Shown: positions 63,060 to 64,000 of the stretch, piece after piece
Numbering within the stretch: the first letter of the stretch is position 1
Layout: each line of letters begins with the position of its first letter
Assembly (NCBI RefSeq): GCF_900106805.1
Contig: NZ_FNNP01000001.1
Span: 992,001 to 1,056,000, forward strand
DNA length: 64,000 nt
Direction: 5' to 3'
DNA from: Ruegeria halocynthiae
GTDB taxonomy: Bacteria; Pseudomonadota; Alphaproteobacteria; Rhodobacterales; Rhodobacteraceae
The notes under the pieces: model-generated
What the model was told of the DNA's origin: nothing
Databases searched by the model: none
The model's input: only the letters and a program-made list of their open reading frames with translations
Position numbers and translations under genes: made by a program

Positions 63060-63431
63060 TCAGTCATCTTGCTTGCGAGAAAGATCAAGCGCGCGGCGAT
63101 ATTTCTTGGTTGGACGACCTTTTCCTTCGAATCCCGGATTTCTGGGCGGGGCGTCCTGCTTTTCGGTCATATCGAAGTACAGTGTTTGCGCCTCTGGTGC
63201 CGGGCCTCTGCGATCACCCAGTTTTTCGATCCTTACTACCCGGACAATCCGCCCCTGCGGAAAGGTCAGAACATCACCGGGGCTCACCGCTTGCGCCGGT
63301 TTCAGGACCCGGCTTGCATTTAACCGGACATGGCCGCCACTCACTTGCTTGGCGGCCAGGCTGCGGGTCTTGAAGAACCGCGCCTGCCACAGCCATTTGT
63401 CGATTCGCAGCTTGGCCTGAGCCTCGGTCAT
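63060..63431 (-). CDS. S4-domain RNA-binding protein (HslR-like)
   Basis: 123 residues. S4 domain at the N terminus (LRIDKWLWQARFFKTRSLAA, GGHVRLNASRVLKPAQ, VSPGDVL) and a basic tail (KKYRRALDLSRKQ). HslR-type proteins bind stalled 50S subunits carrying nascent-chain tRNA. Start is 6 bases after the stop of the helicase-related gene, so likely cotranscribed with it. Confidence 0.92.
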   Translation of the reverse strand: MTEAQAKLRIDKWLWQARFFKTRSLAAKQVSGGHVRLNASRVLKPAQAVSPGDVLTFPQGRIVRVVRIEKLGDRRGPAPEAQTLYFDMTEKQDAPPRNPGFEGKGRPTKKYRRALDLSRKQDD

Positions 63432-63437
63432 CGAGAC

Positions 63438-64000
63438 TCAGTTGCCATCCTTCAGACCCATCAGCGCTGCGGCGAATGGGTTATCAGGATCGATGGCCTT
63501 TTCCTTCTTAGGAGGGCGCGACGAGAAGCTCTTGGCGCCCTGAGGCTTGCCACCCTTCTTGCCCTGCGGCTTGCGACCGTCCTGAGGTTTGCCGCGCGGC
63601 TTACCTTTGCCCTGCCCCTGCTCGCGGCGCGGGCCACGGTTTTGCTGGCGCTGACGGCCCCAGGTGAAGGTGTAGAATACCTCGACCTCAGGCTCATCCG
63701 ATGCGGGTTCCGTGGCAGGAGCCTCGGCTACCGCCTCGGTGCTTTCGGTGGCCTCGGCTGGCGCCTCGGTGGTTGCGCTGACCTCTTCCGGTGTGACCTC
63801 TGGTACTGAGGGGGTTTCTTCGCCGGTTGGTTGCTCCTCCGCCTCGGCTGCAGGTTGCTCCACGGGGGCCGCTTTGACCTTTTCCCGCTCGCCGCGTTCA
63901 GCCTTGTAGCCGAGACCTTGCATCAGGTCGGCGAACTGATCCAGCGTCATGCCAGTGATCGAGAGCATATCGGGCTTGGCCTCAAAGCCACCCCGGCTGT
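63438..64000 (-). CDS. Helicase-related protein, C-terminal part (gene runs off the right edge)
   Basis: The frame is open to the window edge (SRGGFEAKPD before the internal Met), so the ATG at 63968 is not a start. The visible C terminus contains SITGMTLDQFADLMQGLGYK, an acidic Glu/Ala/Pro-rich stretch, and a basic Gly/Lys/Gln-rich tail (GQGKGKPRGKPQDGRK) that may bind RNA. This matches what I recall of the tail of the large DEAD/SUV3-like helicase found next to S4-fdxA-carD in Rhodobacteraceae; the helicase core itself is outside the window. Confidence 0.75.
   Translation of the reverse strand, partial: SRGGFEAKPDMLSITGMTLDQFADLMQGLGYKAERGEREKVKAAPVEQPAAEAEEQPTGEETPSVPEVTPEEVSATTEAPAEATESTEAVAEAPATEPASDEPEVEVFYTFTWGRQRQQNRGPRREQGQGKGKPRGKPQDGRKPQGKKGGKPQGAKSFSSRPPKKEKAIDPDNPFAAALMGLKDGN

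Noticed and set aside
1..64000. CRISPR arrays, tRNA/rRNA genes, insertion sequences, prophage genes
   Set aside because: No regularly spaced direct repeats, cloverleaf-like sequences, transposase or phage proteins were seen on either strand.

Overview
The window reads as a chromosomal segment of a marine alphaproteobacterium of the Roseobacter group (Rhodobacteraceae, Ruegeria/Phaeobacter-like). This is an inference from gene content and order: the helicase-related protein, S4 RNA-binding protein, fdxA, carD run; TRAP transporters; DUF3305/DUF3306 formate dehydrogenase accessory genes; a reductive pyrimidine pathway; and the moderately high GC with dense operons. No rRNA, tRNA, insertion sequence, prophage or CRISPR array was seen. 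Both edges cut genes: an HlyD-type fusion protein at the left and the 3' part of a helicase-related gene at the right.

Layout. 1-5 kb: an efflux pair (HlyD fusion protein, NodT-type outer-membrane lipoprotein) converging on mprF. 5-8 kb: an Lrp regulator divergent from arginase and ornithine cyclodeaminase, which take arginine to proline. 7.7-11 kb: a DctPQM-type TRAP transporter. 11-20 kb: a carbon-uptake module on the plus strand with acs, adk, a DUF4212/sodium-solute symporter pair, a cNMP/CBS nucleotidyltransferase-like protein, a small membrane protein and a membrane-anchored PAS/DnaQ-type exonuclease. 20-23 kb: flavin reductase, DUF6505, a biotin/lipoate ligase-like protein and Mrp/ApbC.

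23-37.5 kb is a formate dehydrogenase and tungstate island. It holds a cytochrome c whose flanks resemble TupA, a large ferredoxin-like protein, DUF3305, DUF3306, a TorD-type chaperone, a small Tat protein, FDH alpha (Cys at the selenocysteine position), beta and gamma subunits, a WD40-cytochrome c fusion, a small exported protein, a helix-turn-helix regulator with a binding-protein-like domain, and the tupBCA transporter on the opposite strand. The genes suggest metal uptake, metal sensing, cofactor/chaperone steps and periplasmic formate oxidation with new c-type electron carriers.

37.6-48.7 kb is a pyrimidine catabolism island: preT-preA, an amidohydrolase, dihydropyrimidinase, a NMT1/ThiY-like ABC transporter, a GNAT protein, a small membrane protein and a RutR-like repressor. 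A perfect copy of the RutR consensus (TTGACCA-NN-TGGTCAA) lies between the repressor and the catabolic operon, and two RutR-like sites in tandem lie upstream of preT.

48.8-64 kb is mixed housekeeping: cupin protein, glycosyltransferase-like protein, O-acetylhomoserine sulfhydrylase, GNAT, SIMPL protein with a TTG start, a PilM/PilP-like membrane fusion, 4-hydroxyphenylpyruvate dioxygenase with a divergent Lrp regulator, a CPA2 antiporter, divergent cobT/cobS, a potassium channel with a zinc ribbon, carD, fdxA, an S4 protein and the helicase-related gene.
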